Shown: positions 10,216 to 22,700 of the stretch, piece by piece
Position numbering within the stretch: position 1 is the stretch's first letter
Layout: the number at the start of each line of letters is the position of its first letter
DNA from: Arthrobotrys musiformis
Lineage: Eukaryota; Ascomycota; Orbiliomycetes; Orbiliales; Orbiliaceae
Length of the DNA: 64,000 bases
NCBI GenBank assembly: GCA_036971715.1
Contig: JAVHJL010000008.1
Coordinates: 434,001 to 498,000, forward strand
Reading direction: 5' to 3'
Notes under the pieces: model-generated
The model's database searches: none
What the model was told of the DNA's origin: nothing
What the model saw: only the letters and a program-made list of their open reading frames with translations
Made by a program: the position numbers and the translations under genes

Positions 10216-11193
10216 ATGGCAGGCGCATCCTCCCACCTCAAGCCGCTCGTAACCCACATCTACACCGCCGACCCCTCCGCCCACGTCTTCAACAACCGCG
10301 TATACATCTACCCCTCCCACGACCGCGAAACCGACATCCAAGACAATGACAACGGCGACCAGTACGACATGGTCGACTACCATGTCTTCTCGATGGACAC
10401 CATCGGCAGCGAGGTCATCGACCACGGTGTAGTCCTAAAACAAGAAGACATCCCCTGGGTCTCCAAACAACTCTGGGCCCCCGATGCGGCATACAATAAT
10501 GGGAAATACTACCTCTACTTCCCGGCTCGTGATAAGCAGGGGGTTTTCAGACTCGGTGTTGCGGTTGGGGATAAACCCGAGGGACCTTTTGTCCCTGATC
10601 CCGAACCTATTCCGGAGAGTTATAGTATCGACCCCGCGTGTCTTGTCGATGATGACGGACAGGCGTATTTGTATTTTGGAGGGTTGTGGGGTGGTCAGTT
10701 GCAATGCTGGCAGACGGGGGAGTATATTGCCGAAGCATACGATGATATGGAACCGAAGGGCACCGTTCCGGCTATCCGACCGCGTGTCGCGAAGTTGAGC
10801 GATGACATGCGTACCTTCGTCGGTGGGATCCAAGAGGCTGCTATCGTCGATGATAAAGGGGAGTTAATCATCGCCGATGACCACGATAGACGGTTCTTCG
10901 AGGCCGCGTGGGTGCATAAATATAACGGCAAATATTACTTTTCGTATTCGACGGGGGATACGCATTACCTTTGCTACGCTATCGGGGATAGTCCGTTGGG
11001 GCCTTTCACGTATGCTGGCAGGATTTTGGAGCCGGTGGAGGGGTGGACGACGCATCATTCTATTGCTGAGGTTCATGGGAAGTGGTATTTGTTCCATCAT
11101 GATTCGAGTCTGTCGGGGAAGAACCATTTGAGGTGCGTGAAGGTCAGGGAGTTGGTGTATGATGCCGAGGGCAAGCTTCATTTGGCCGATTAA
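10216..11193 (+). CDS. Glycoside hydrolase family 43 protein
   Basis: 325 residues, no intron, ATG at 10216. The five-bladed propeller family GH43 (beta-xylosidases, arabinofuranosidases) is recognised from its catalytic triad context: Asp19 in YTADPSAHVFNNRVYIYPSHD-like sequence (general base), Asp139 in SIDPACLVDDDG (pKa modulator) and Glu229 in FFEAAWVHKYNGKYYF (general acid). Other family motifs are WAPDAAYNNGKYYLYF and HHSIAEVHGKWYLFHH. Length equals a catalytic domain alone with no carbohydrate-binding module. There is no signal peptide, so it would act inside the cell on imported oligosaccharides, or the true start is missed. Substrate cannot be told from sequence. Confidence 0.88.
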   Translation: MAGASSHLKPLVTHIYTADPSAHVFNNRVYIYPSHDRETDIQDNDNGDQYDMVDYHVFSMDTIGSEVIDHGVVLKQEDIPWVSKQLWAPDAAYNNGKYYLYFPARDKQGVFRLGVAVGDKPEGPFVPDPEPIPESYSIDPACLVDDDGQAYLYFGGLWGGQLQCWQTGEYIAEAYDDMEPKGTVPAIRPRVAKLSDDMRTFVGGIQEAAIVDDKGELIIADDHDRRFFEAAWVHKYNGKYYFSYSTGDTHYLCYAIGDSPLGPFTYAGRILEPVEGWTTHHSIAEVHGKWYLFHHDSSLSGKNHLRCVKVRELVYDAEGKLHLAD

Positions 11194-12004
11194 ATACTTC
11201 TAGATGGAGTACTTTTGTATATATGAGGCCTGGTCGGCCTAGCTGCATTCTGTATATCTAATGAATCTATCCATATTGACCACATCCATCAACATTGATA
11301 CGTAACTCCTCCGTCAACGCCAGTCGCCGATCCCTGTCAATGTAATTTCCGAAATGCGACGGATCTTCGTCATAATGCGCATACCCAAATTTCACGAAGT
11401 TTTGAAAGGGATATTAAACTTCTTCTCGAAGCTCCGGAAGAACACGCCCACGTCCTCCAGTTCGCGGGTATCACCAAACACGACCCTTTAATCTTCCACT
11501 ACCCCGGAAAATCCTCTCAACCACGTCACAAGGGTTTTAATATATCCGAGCCTCCTAGGGCATCCGGAGGAACTCGTCAGGCAGCAAAGGTCAACCACTT
11601 TTTGATATTTAATTTCGGGAACTACCGAATTTATCGGAGGGAAAAAAAATGTTAAGAAGGAAAAATGTATGAGAATGTATATTTGAATCTGAAACTCCCG
11701 GTTCCAGATGCCACTAAAAGTTATGTAGAAATGAAAAAGAGAAAAAGAAGAACCTCCGAAGAAAAGAGAAAGGCCCCTCGAGAACGCCGAATTATATACA
11801 AGGAAAATAGTTGCAAGGATTAGAAATACCCAAAATGCCCAACCTAACCGTCCGGAAATAGAAATAAAAAACGCCAGGGTGTAGATGCTATGCCAGTCCT
11901 CCGAACAAATGAAATGTAAACGAGTGAATGAATGAATGAATGAAAACTCCAAGCGCTATGAATGTGACCGAATAAAAAAAATGAAACCTGAGTAACTCCG
12001 GCGA
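11194..12004. other. Intergenic between convergent genes
   Basis: Tail-to-tail spacer of GH43 and an F-box gene. It contains poly-A/T runs and a short GAAT tandem repeat (about 11922-11943). A 154-codon minus frame at 11488-11952 is Phe/Ser-rich from A/T runs and is not convincing. Confidence 0.4.
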
Positions 12005-13189
12005 TTAAGCCCACATGATCCTTCCGTCAACCAAAACCCTTGGCTGACAAGGAAGCATAAACTTCTCCTTCCCAAGGAAAGAGTACATCCTGTTCCTCTT
12101 TCCGACGCTCTTATCCCTCCTCATAGAGCCGGACCTAGATCGGTCCCTCAATGTACCGTTTCCATCCTTGAAGTACCTTCCACGGCAGTCTTCGGGACGG
12201 TTGTAAGGCCTCGTGACATCGGGCTTCTCGGCCAACTTCCATCCTTCTTCTGCCTCAACTCTTTTCTTAGAGACAATGTCAACTCTGCAGCCGGCCCAGC
12301 TGCCCTTTTCGAATCTCTCCTTGGAAAAGGTATCTTCTGGGGCGCAGCTGATGGCATCCAATAGTACCTCTGCCTCATGGAGGATTTCAACAACAGGTGC
12401 CTCTTCACCTTCCTTGAACTCTCCGACGTCGACGACGGTGCTTCGGACTTTATCCGTGAAAAAGCGGATGTACTCCCTTCTATCGATATTACGAAGGACG
12501 TACTCCTCACCGGCGACGAAAAGGTTTTCGTATTCCTTATCTCTTAGAGCGGCGGAAACGAATCGTCGGATAATCTGGGGAATATGCATATCGTGAGCAA
12601 TTCCGTGAAGAACAAGTCGCTTATCCGGGAACGAAGCCAAGTATAGGGTTTCATTCGATCGGAGGGCGGGGGTGATTATTGTTGCATCGGTGGTCTTTTC
12701 GAGGTACTGTGCTTCGACTGCTGTGGCGGTAGGTGTGGGATTGCTGGGGTCGGCGCGGACGAGGGCTTTTCCGGACCAGCCTCCGATGTTTTGGAGCGGG
12801 CAGACGAGGTTTTGCATCCGTTCTATCGATTTGTTGAATAGATCCCTGCTTGTGATGGCGAGGCAGAGGGAGTCGTAGTCGGAGAGGTATTCTGTGATTT
12901 GGATGTGGATAGAGGATGGGAGAGATGCCAAGGAAGGCTTATCCTCGGTCGGTCTGTTCTTTCGGACTGGGACGGGCTTGACGAGGACAGCGCTATCGGC
13001 GGGGTTGAGGAGGTATTGAACCAGCTCTTCGATCACTCTGCGCTGTGGGGTTGTTGTGCTGGTGGGGATCGAGTATTGTGGCCATAGAAGGGCTTGATCG
13101 TTTTCGAGGCATACGATCTTGGAGTGTACTACATTCTCCTGGAATATATTCCTCACGGGGGACTTCTGTCTTGGGGCGTGGTAGAACAT
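12005..13189 (-). CDS. F-box protein, subfamily B
   Basis: 394 residues from ATG 13189, no intron. Features in order: a pre-F-box helix (PQRRVIEELVQYLL, residues 48-61), an F-box at 88-125 (LPSSIHIQITEYLSDYDSL, then LAITSRDLFNKSI), a Gly-Trp motif (GGWSGKAL, 136-143), a central segment, and YVLRNIDRREYIRFF at 231-245. The tail is basic (Arg/Ser-rich). The same order of helix, F-box, G-x-W-x-G and Y-x-x-R-N-(I/L) occurs in the genes at 17474, 50635 and 59198, so these form one family. The function of the C-terminal region is unknown. Likely an SCF receptor. Confidence 0.75.
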   Translation of the reverse strand: MFYHAPRQKSPVRNIFQENVVHSKIVCLENDQALLWPQYSIPTSTTTPQRRVIEELVQYLLNPADSAVLVKPVPVRKNRPTEDKPSLASLPSSIHIQITEYLSDYDSLCLAITSRDLFNKSIERMQNLVCPLQNIGGWSGKALVRADPSNPTPTATAVEAQYLEKTTDATIITPALRSNETLYLASFPDKRLVLHGIAHDMHIPQIIRRFVSAALRDKEYENLFVAGEEYVLRNIDRREYIRFFTDKVRSTVVDVGEFKEGEEAPVVEILHEAEVLLDAISCAPEDTFSKERFEKGSWAGCRVDIVSKKRVEAEEGWKLAEKPDVTRPYNRPEDCRGRYFKDGNGTLRDRSRSGSMRRDKSVGKRNRMYSFLGKEKFMLPCQPRVLVDGRIMWA

Positions 13190-16100
13190 TTTCAAAATGT
13201 CTGTATGTAATGTGTTGAGGAGGTGTGGTAATTCTTAAAAGGGAATGGAAGGAAGGGGGATTCTTCAGTGGAGACTTGAGCTCACAATTGCTGTGGAACC
13301 TGATGGGGGGGAAAAAACAAAAGCTGGTAGACGAAGCCGTGGGCAGGATCTTATATATCTTCTTCACCACCGTTTGGCATATAATTTCTGAGATGAGTGG
13401 GCGAAAAGGGGACTAAAATTAGCAAAAATTGAGATTTTCATGTTTCGAGTTTCTTCTTGAGAGAGAGAGGTCGACTATTGCCCCCGTTCGCTTGCGCTTG
13501 TCATGGTGCTGGCAGACATGGTAGCTTGTCTCATGGTGAACAATAACTAATCGATCTTGCCATCTTTTTCTTTTTTTTCTTTTTTCGTTTGGGGCGGTAG
13601 GAGAATATTGACCCCGGGGGGCCCGCATGCTGACGGCAGGTCCAGTAACGTCAGCCTTGGACCACCCTACACTCAATTTTTCTTTCGGGTGTGCTCGCGT
13701 GGTGGCCGTGGTGGTTCATTGAGGTGGCTCACTCACCGAATCACCCGGAAATTGTTTTGAAATGGTTTACATACAAAGATGGGGTCAGCTAATCTTGTTT
13801 TAGATTAGCCCGATTCCCTGAAAGGGTCGAAAATTGTGAGGCATGACTGCAGAACAGCCAATTAGGGAGCTGGAAGAGCTCGACGAGTGCCGCACTAATG
13901 CAAGGTACGGCATGTGGCAGTGCTCACTGAAGACGATTCGTCGCAGGAATTTTTCCTCGCTGACGGCATTGTCAGGGCATTAAACTGACAGAGGCGAGGC
14001 CGCAAGGTTTCGTCGAAACTTTGACAGCTTGGCTTTAGATTCAAATTAAAAATTGACTTTTCGGATGCCCTTAATTTTTCTCTTCGATTCTGGGGAAGTG
14101 GGAAGATTGCAGCGGCAGCTATTTACGAGATGCATGTCATGTCATGCTCGTACGTGTGTGCGGCCGCTTTGTTCCCGATCTCACAGCTGCTGGTTTCATG
14201 ACAGCTTCCCCCTTTTTTTCCTTTTATTGGACACCGCTTTGAATTCGCGGGCTTTGCTTGTTTCCGTTCCTGCATTTTCGAGATTATTAATTGGCGACCG
14301 ACGTCTACGATCGATTGATTGCTAAGCCGGCCGGTCGGGTGGCTACCTAGCCTCGCCCGACCGACGGGAAGAAATGCGCCGTGCTGTTAGAGGTTTTCTT
14401 CTTCTTCAGCTGCCCCGTGCACTGTGCCGTGTGTTCGACAATTGTAGAATTTACGTAACTGGAGTCGGGGCTCCCATAGCTCTTGCTTAGCCAAAGAAGC
14501 TAGGAGTTTCTCTCCTTGCTTGAGTGCTTTGGACGGCGAGCTCGAAGACCCACATGCACGTTGAGCGGAACGCGCGAGTCATCTGCGTAGATAGCTTGAA
14601 AATAGCACCAATGTCGAGGATTCACGACGATAGGGGAATTCGGTGTTTCAAACCCGCTATTTTGGGACCGTCGCCCGGATCGAATCGATACTGGATAGGA
14701 CGATTAGTCGAAAGTCAAGACATGAAGCCTATGTAGGATGTTCCGATGTCGACTCACCAAAGACCTGATAGGAGAGGTGGCCAGTGCAGAGCCAATGGGC
14801 GAGCGCTTTGATTCCTCGGATGGGTCGGATCCTTGCAGCCCTGCAGCTCGCGACAGCACACAAGGCAAGGTGCAAGCGAACCCGAGCGAGAGGCTGGTCA
14901 GGAGCTTATCGCCACCGTAGGTTTCAAAATTCGAATACTTTGTTTTTTCCCTTGGGATTTTCTGTGGAGGTCGTTCGAAACAGGCGACAGTAGTAGGAAG
15001 TGGTCAAGGCAGCAGTTGGGTCGGGTATACTCTCTTGCTAAAGATGTATCTTACGTATCTCCCTGCCAATCGAGATAAAGTTCTGCAAGCGCTTTCGTAG
15101 CTGTGTCTATTTTGGTACCTCGGGATCTCGAGATCGATTATCGCGAGTTCCTTGGCCTGAGGAGTATGCATAGAGCAACAAGTCCAACCGTGCCCATGAA
15201 ACGCTCCGTTGAAACGGCAGCTAAGCACACTGCATTTTCCCCACTGGAAATACGTCTGTAGACGTCGAATCGAGTGCCACGATATCTTGTTGCGGGGTAT
15301 TCTGCAGCAATGGGCGCGCAGATGCAGGAGTTGTTCGCGTGATAGCCTATAGTATCATGTCTCGTCGGAATCACTAAATCTGGAATATCCCCACCACCAA
15401 TCACCGGTACGACAAGCCGTTAAGATCCAGAAGTGGTATATATATAGAGCTATAAGAATCTTCATATCGAATGGGAGGGATGTATGGCGGATGGGGGTAT
15501 ATGTTATGCAATATGACTGTGGAGCCTTGTGGGGCCGACACACGCGGGATTTTTGATGTGGCAACAGCGAAATCTCATAAATTTCTCACAAATTCGAGGC
15601 TCAACAGCACGCCATAGAAGTCCCGGATTATCACCACAATATGTTTACTTTTGTCCTTCCGGATCCTGGCTTTCATTTCCCGGTGTCAGAATTTCAATAT
15701 CTTGTATATTGGCGGAGATATGGATGTCGCGACAAACCCACTTTTGCCTAGATTTTAGGGTGTCTGCGTGTTGTTGTGTTGTGCTTTTTTTGCAATTTCG
15801 AAGCTCAAAATCGTCATGTGATCCGGTCGGAGGGCAGCAACAACGAAGCGCACCCATGACTATGGCAGTTCTTGGGTGGTGGTGGGAGGGGAAGTATTGG
15901 TGGTGCCGCTGTCCAAAAGTGGGGAACGACACCTCGCATAAGACATGTTATGCGTATGTTGTGTCAGTTTGAAGCAGTGCTGCCTACTATACCACATAAT
16001 ATTGTTCTCATCCCAATCGATCAACTTCTAAAGCTCATGGTTAAGTCTTAATAGAACATTCGAGTATACGAACGTCTCTTTGGGACCATGGTGGAGATAG

Positions 16101-17473
16101 TCACGATCCTTTGGGCCGAAGTGGGCAGGTTGGCGGCATGGTCATGCGAGGTTTGCGGTTGGTATGTTCTCTCCCCTTCCAACGGTGTTAGAACTAACTA
16201 ATGCGATACTATTCTAATACTACCAGCCTAATCGTGCGGATATTTAACAGAAACTACTATTCACAGCAAGAGCATGATTTTTGGGTAATTAACGGCGAAT
16301 ATGGAGGAACGAATGGCATAAACATCGGAAATTCGGGGTAATATACGATATCGTACTATGATATAGAATGATAATCTGAGGCGATATGATATGCTATCGA
16401 TATGCCCGAACCCACTCGCTGGAACAAAGACCTTCCCGGGTGGACGTCTGGAACACCGGCCTCGAGCTCTTCCACTATCATGACGTGCATGGCATACTAA
16501 TGCTCCAGTCACTGTCGATACCTCGGCTGAACAAATTTTAAATTCAGATTATTTCGTAATTAGCCCTCACTAAAGCCATAAACATTCTAGACTCCTTCAT
16601 GCAAAACGCAAATGACGAACTCTTCAACAACTTCCCCATCCAAGAGCTCGCATTAAAAATCAAATCGAAAACGAAGAAAAAACGCCGCCCGGCTTTTCTC
16701 TCTCTCCAACATTCCGGATCTGGTGTGGTGACACGAATGGAGAGGCTTTGATTGGCTCTTCCTAATTGGGTAAAGTCGCTGGATTGGGTAAGCCGATGCG
16801 CTGTTGCGGCACAAAACATCGGGGCAGGGCTCAGCTCACCTCGACGAGGGTTGGGTGACAAACACTAGGAAGTTTCACGTTCGAAGGTGGCTATGGGGTT
16901 TCATGAGCTCGAGCTTGTTTGTGTGGGAGTGCTAAGTTGGTTGGAACTATTTTTTTTTCTGGCTGGGTCGTTTTTCTCCTGCGAAGGACGGAGTGTTACG
17001 TCTTGGGGGTGTTCTTTGCCGCACATTCGATTCCTCGAAGAAAGCGAGAAGGCCGCCGAAGACTCAAGGAACAGAGTTTTGCGGCAGAAGAGGCGTGTCG
17101 ACAACACATGAAATGCAACAATGCTATGCTCTTTGTTACGATGTTGTGAAAGAAAAGTGCATATGTGACACAGAGAAGAACAAGAACGAAGGTTTTGTAG
17201 ACATGTAGTCTATCTAGGGAGAGAAATATAGTTTTTGCGGGGAGTCGCCATATTACTGCCCTAATTCTCGTGTGAGATTGGTGTCTTTATACTACTTCAG
17301 TGCCAGTCTTCAGCCGCCTCAAAACATCATCGAATTGGCATCAGCACCCTCCCATATCTAGGACCAACAAGTATCACGAAAATATAGACACTTTCCAAAC
17401 TAGACTTCGCTATAATCAAGTCTTTTGTAAACTCAGCCTGCCTGGAGAGGAGCCTATCTGCGTTATCACTATC
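13190..17473. other. 4.3-kb region without supportable gene
   Basis: I found no frame with domain content, no exon chain that joins in phase, and no tRNA. Short frames here are Cys/Trp/Phe-rich and look like noise. Visible elements are pyrimidine runs near 13560-13585, an inverted repeat at 14332, and AG/CT-rich patches. It could hold long promoters, a non-coding transcript, or decayed sequence. Confidence 0.35.
14332..14363. repeat. Inverted repeat / hairpin
   Basis: CGGTCGGG (14332-14339) pairs perfectly with CCCGACCG (14356-14363). Inside the loop, GGCT and AGCC can pair around a 4-nt loop, giving a long near-perfect stem. It is not followed by an obvious gene end; role unknown. Confidence 0.6.
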
Positions 17474-19211
17474 ATGGCGGCGACGACTCCCGCAAACAAA
17501 ACGGACGTGTTGGTCACAACAATTTCGCCGAAAACACCAGTCCCGCCGAAAGAAGATTCAGAGGAAGGGAACCCACTGGAGATTATTCCATTCTCTGAGC
17601 GAGAAGGGAATGTTGAGACGGGAATGTTTGTTAATCTTGACACGAAGGAGGTATAATCTCTATCTGCTATGCGGTTCTAATGGGCCTGTGTTATGGAGGC
17701 TTACTCTGATAGACCATGATGTACCCCATCCATCTGAATGAAAAATTCCCAGATATTCCAGACTTTTCCAAAGAACGGTGGGCAATTCGGAAGGCTATCG
17801 CGGAGATGATGCTGGGTAGACAGTACAGGTACGTGAGACGAAAGAAGGTAGCATCTTGTGTATTGCAGGAAGCAACACTGGTATCTCTTGAGATCTCGGC
17901 CACTAACTACGAGATATTATGTGAATAGCGAGCGCTATCGTATGTTCAAGCTCCATGAAAAAAGAACAAGTTCGATAAAAGATAACCCGGATGCAACTGG
18001 ACGATTATCCTGGTTACCGAGCCATATTCTCTCTCGCATCTTAAATAGACTGGATATCCTAAGCGTGTTGGCGCTGGCAGTGACGAGCAGACGGTTTTTG
18101 AAGCTGACCGCAGCTCATGTTGGAGATATTTTGATGCCGCCGCATGTTGGGGCTTGGGCTGGGAATAGAGTGCAGTACGTTCGTAAGTATATCTCGTCCT
18201 CACAGACATCATTTTTAGGAAACCTGGAATGCCTTGGTCTCGCGGAATGCCTCTAATCATATAAATAATGCTGTAGACGTCTGCCTCGACTATAGCCTTC
18301 ACAAAACTAGCCGTCGGACAAAGGAATACATCGAAAACTACGTAAACTACCACCATTTCACCAAAACCCACCGAATCGTCCAACCCCCGCGCAGTGCCTT
18401 CTCGAACCTTACCAGCGCTCGCGCCCAAAAGGCTACTAAGCTTCTCACCAAAATATTAGCACAGGTCCAGAAATTCCCTGCGACATTCGGCGCCATCGGA
18501 AATTTCATCATGGGGGTTCAATACGACGATGAATTCTGGTGTTCCTTCCACAAAGAGAAGAAGTACTGGTTTCACAAGCCCAGTAATATCGCGTTTGATT
18601 CTGGTGAGATCACAGTGTTTGATCTACATACATGGGTATCACCGCACGGACCGGGGAGAATGGACGAAGATAGTTTGCCGAGTGAGATTGCTAGGTGCGG
18701 GATGTACTTTCTCGGGGAGAACAGTTTCTTTCCGAGGGGGTATTGGGCTGGTCAGAAGTGGAGTATTGTGCCCTGTGAGGATTCGCAGGATAACGGGCTC
18801 GATTTGACACCGCTTGAGCGAGGGGAAAGGAGACAGCAGATGATTGAAGATATCCTCTTGAGGGAGGAGGGGGGTAGTCTGACAAGGAAACCAAGAAAGG
18901 ACCATGGTGAGTCCCCTTTTATTGACCGCAACCCTTCGGAGTCAAAGGCGATATATCGCCGTAATATACATAATTGGCTAATGTACGTTATTGGTCGTCA
19001 AGAAACGTCACTGCTCTATTACCGTGATAATCCAGAAGTTGAACTGGAATCAGCAGTTTCAAAAGCGATGAATGAGAGAAGCTGGGCGATAAAGAAGTTG
19101 ATGCTGTTGCTGGTCCTGTACTGGGCTTACGAATCCGGCTTCTTAGGCCATTTGTCGTATTTCCTGACTCTCCTTCGGTGGGCTATTACGGGGTACGAAC
19201 ATGAAAATTGA
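17474..19211 (+). CDS. F-box protein, subfamily B
   Basis: Four exons in phase: 17474-17650, 17713-17828, 17929-18182 and 18277-19211, 493 residues. Introns 1-3 are 62, 100 and 94 nt; intron 2 has a CACTAAC branch site. Exon 2 encodes the pre-F-box helix (KERWAIRKAIAEMML), exon 3 the F-box (LPSHILSRILNRLDILSV, LALAVTSRRFLKLTA) and the GAWAGNRV motif. Exon 4 has the variable central part and a Y-R-R-N-I segment matching the Y-x-x-R-N motif of its relatives. Unlike them it ends in a hydrophobic stretch (LMLLLVLYWAYESGFLGHL) that might be membrane-associated. The exon 4 start is the least certain join. Confidence 0.68.
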
Positions 19212-19701
19212 AGTAAATTTGGAGTATATAGAGGCTTTTGCCAATAGGAATAAGGGAATAAAGAAGGAAACTGATAACACCGATTATACATGTATACAAC
19301 GGCAGTATTGAAGATATTAGTAACTTTTACGGCAGAGCACAGGATAAACAATATAGCCTTTGTCACAGATATTGAAGTTGACATTGTGTAGATATGCCTC
19401 CACAGGCGGCAGCTGTATAGATATAGTGGAATCTTGGGTTGCTATATTGCTGAGCCCACCTTGATCATAGCTGATACCTCCTAGCCTCAAGACTGAACTA
19501 GAGGCATGTGTCCCTCCCAATTACACATTCCCTATCCACTCTCTATACCTTCAGCTTTCCCACAAACCCCATCACCACCAACATCACCAACCTCATCACC
19601 ATCACCACTACCATCATTTCCATCATCACCATCACCCTCCCTTTCACCGAAAAGTCACGAAAGCTGAAGGAGTAGCAGAAACGCCAACATTTGCGTTCAG
19701 A
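19212..19701. other. Intergenic and 5' leader with CAT/CAC microsatellite
   Basis: 3' flank of the F-box gene and promoter/leader of the long gene at 19702. The leader contains the CAC/CAT-rich run listed separately. Confidence 0.4.
19570..19636 (+). repeat. CAT/CAC trinucleotide-rich tract
   Basis: An imperfect run of CAC and CAT triplets about 65-130 bases before the ATG at 19702, probably in the 5' untranslated leader. Confidence 0.7.
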
Positions 19702-22700
19702 ATGGATCAAAGCTTGTCGGACTCTGAATCCGTGTCGGAGGACACGACTCCCAGAATCCACACCCCACCTAGCCCTAGACCTCCTGTTGCTCCCGCGCCC
19801 ACGCCAGAACCTGAACCCCCTGAACCCCCAAGACCCCCACAATGGGATATTCAGCAAATAAATCCAAATTTCGCACAAACCTCATCCTTCTCATTCGTAT
19901 CCCCTCCTAAAAGCAACCCTGACATAGGACCTAAGCTGCCCCCGATATCATCCCATCGAAGCTTCTCTTACAAAAAGCCGCCACCACCCTATTACGACCA
20001 CCGACGTCCCAAGATGCCTGCCAAAACCCCCTCCGATGAGCCAAAAAGCGATATTGACCGAAGGCTCCATCAGATCCTAAGCACTACCCTAGTGTCTCAA
20101 AAGTACGCTGCCACGTTCCGTCAGCAGCAAGTATGCACCCAACCCTCTTCCCGAACCTACAGTTACGACGACGCCGACGATGATGGAATCCTTCGTATCG
20201 CTATCGATGCCGAGCAGCGTCTCAAAGATGTTATGGATTCCTGTAATAGCTGCGAAACCCTCGGTGATCAAATTTCCAAAATCGTTCACGGACAATGTGT
20301 TGAACTCTTCCGCATCCGCTGTGATGGAGGAGTGAACGGTGAACGACAGATCCAGGGAGTTGAACTCGATCTTCGTCAGATCATCAAGAAATCTGAGCCT
20401 CAACAGGTGATAAGTGAATCCCAATCCGCTCGTATGAAACTCCTGGAGGCTCGTATGAGGGGCACAGACAGTTCAATGGCAAATACGGAAGGGGATAATC
20501 TCTGGATCGAGGATAACGGCGCCGAAGACCTCGGAAGTCTCACGTTGATCGAGGGTATCAAAAGTCTGGCTGAAAAATACCAAGACCAAGATGGCGACAA
20601 GAGGAGGCGGCTCAGCACGGAAGGAGAAGCTACTGTCGTATCTGGGCCTAGAACCAGCGCAGAGGCCAAATCTAACGAAGCGGAAAAGGTACAAGGATCT
20701 CTTATCCCAAATTTAGTTAAACGTTAGACGACTAACTAGTATACAGAAGGATGACAAATCTCGTGCTCAAGCCTTGATCCCTAATAAACCAGTTCCACTC
20801 ATTCAACCTCGGAACCGCAACTCTAAACAAGGCCCATCCGTTCAGATGATGCCACAGCCGAAGGTAGGCGTGATAAATTAGGAGAGGTTCTAAAATAAGA
20901 TACTAATGTTTAATTTAGAAATCGAAGAAGAACAAAAAGAAAGATAAGAAAAAGAAGGGCGACAAGGAAGAAGAGGAGGTTCTCGATATCGCCAAAATTA
21001 TTGGTCCGATGCAGCCCGTTACCATCTACGATGCGCCTAGTGGGGGAGATCTTTCTCTGCGCAATCCTCAAACCGCATGGGCACAAAGACAAGGCGATGA
21101 GCTTACAATCACGCAAAGAGGCGAACAACAGCAGCCTACTCAACAAACTCTCTTCTCTACCAACAATAGCAGCGATCCCCCACAGAAATTTTACGACCAT
21201 CGCTTGGACAGTGAACGGGAGAAATACCGAAACTTATACTCTGTTCAGCCTCCTCGCGAACGGCCTCGAACTAATGTCTTCATTCTTTACTCTACAGAAG
21301 ACGAGAAAGCTAGTCCGCACCACCGTACTGATATCTTTGCCCCACTAGGACATGGGGATGCAGCCGCCAAACCGATGATAGGCTCCACTGACCTAATAGA
21401 AGCTGACGACAACGCCCCCCACAATCAAGGATCCGACTTGAACTCACAGAATAACCGCGGCCCATGGAGCCAGGTAGGTATAGAGGGAAGTAAAATACAA
21501 GTGGATCAGCAGGGCATTCCTCGAACTCATGAAGATATCAACCAAGAGATCGCAACGGCAATGCACGCGCTCAGAATAGAAGATCCCAGCAACAGAAATG
21601 TCGGACTGGAGACAACTCTTGACGTCTTAAGGAGAGACCAAGAAAGAGTGTCCGCCGAAATTAACCGCCTACTAGAGGCCCAAGAGAAGACTAAAGAGCA
21701 GGATCGCGAAGTCGATCGATTGTTGGCAGAAAGCAATATTCCTCCAGTCAAGTACAAGATAACACAGCCAGGCCAGGACTTTTCTCTATCTCAAACTTTG
21801 GATGACCTTATCGATCTTGGAGCACAGAATGCGCCAAGTTTCGAACCTAGATCATCAGACCAGGAAGTATACGGTAGAGTTGCATCCACTGCCATGCATA
21901 TGCCCTCAGATGGTTGCAGACAGCCTACCCAACAACAAATGCAAGATTGGCTTGACTCTATCACCTCGTCCTCAACGCCGACAATCTCCACTGGAGGAAG
22001 TGAATCCGATATAGGTGAGAAACTTAGTCAGATGGGTTCCTCCAATTTGGAGAGTGGATACGATACGAAAGGGCCCACTATGCCCGAGGAGGCCATGATT
22101 TCTCTTCCAGAGACTTTCAAGCCAGCTTTACGCTACCCTCCTGGCTTGGAACCAAAACCCACTACGGCTCCTTTAACAGAAGACCCTCTACCTCCTCTAC
22201 CTCCTCTTCCACAGCCGGGACCTAGTCAGGACATGAATACTGTCAAGCCTCTTTTCGAAAGACTGGGCGATGAATTTCAGAGACTCGACAAATCGGTTAC
22301 CAGAAAAGGCGGCAAGAAACAGAAGATCAAGTCGGGAATTGTCAAGAAGGAATGGACAAGCGAGTTGAATGCAGAGTTTGAAGAATCGAGCGTTAAAGGG
22401 ATTACAGGACAACTAAGCGGGGCACAAGGCACTGTTGCCGGGATAATCGACAACAGTTCAAATGGATCCGGCCTTAGTACGCCGGAAGAACAACAGGCGC
22501 AACCTGCTCCGATTAAGGTTGTAGATACATCCGTCGGCACCAAAGCTGATATCAAGCCAGAAGCTTTCAGAATCCCGGAGACGGAATTTACCATCCAGAG
22601 CAGCTTAGCAATAAACACAGATGCTCCAAGGCCTCAAATACCAGGAACCCCTTTGCGCCTCAATGTGCCCCCTAGTACGCCGCTCAAAAGCATCCTGAAG

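Noticed and set aside
11488..11952. Minus frame of 154 codons.
   Set aside because: Phe/Ser-rich residues arise from A/T runs in a 3' flank between convergent genes.
15529..15972. Plus frame of 147 codons rich in Cys and Trp.
   Set aside because: Composition looks like translated non-coding DNA; a minus frame of 95 codons overlaps it equally well; no splice or domain support.
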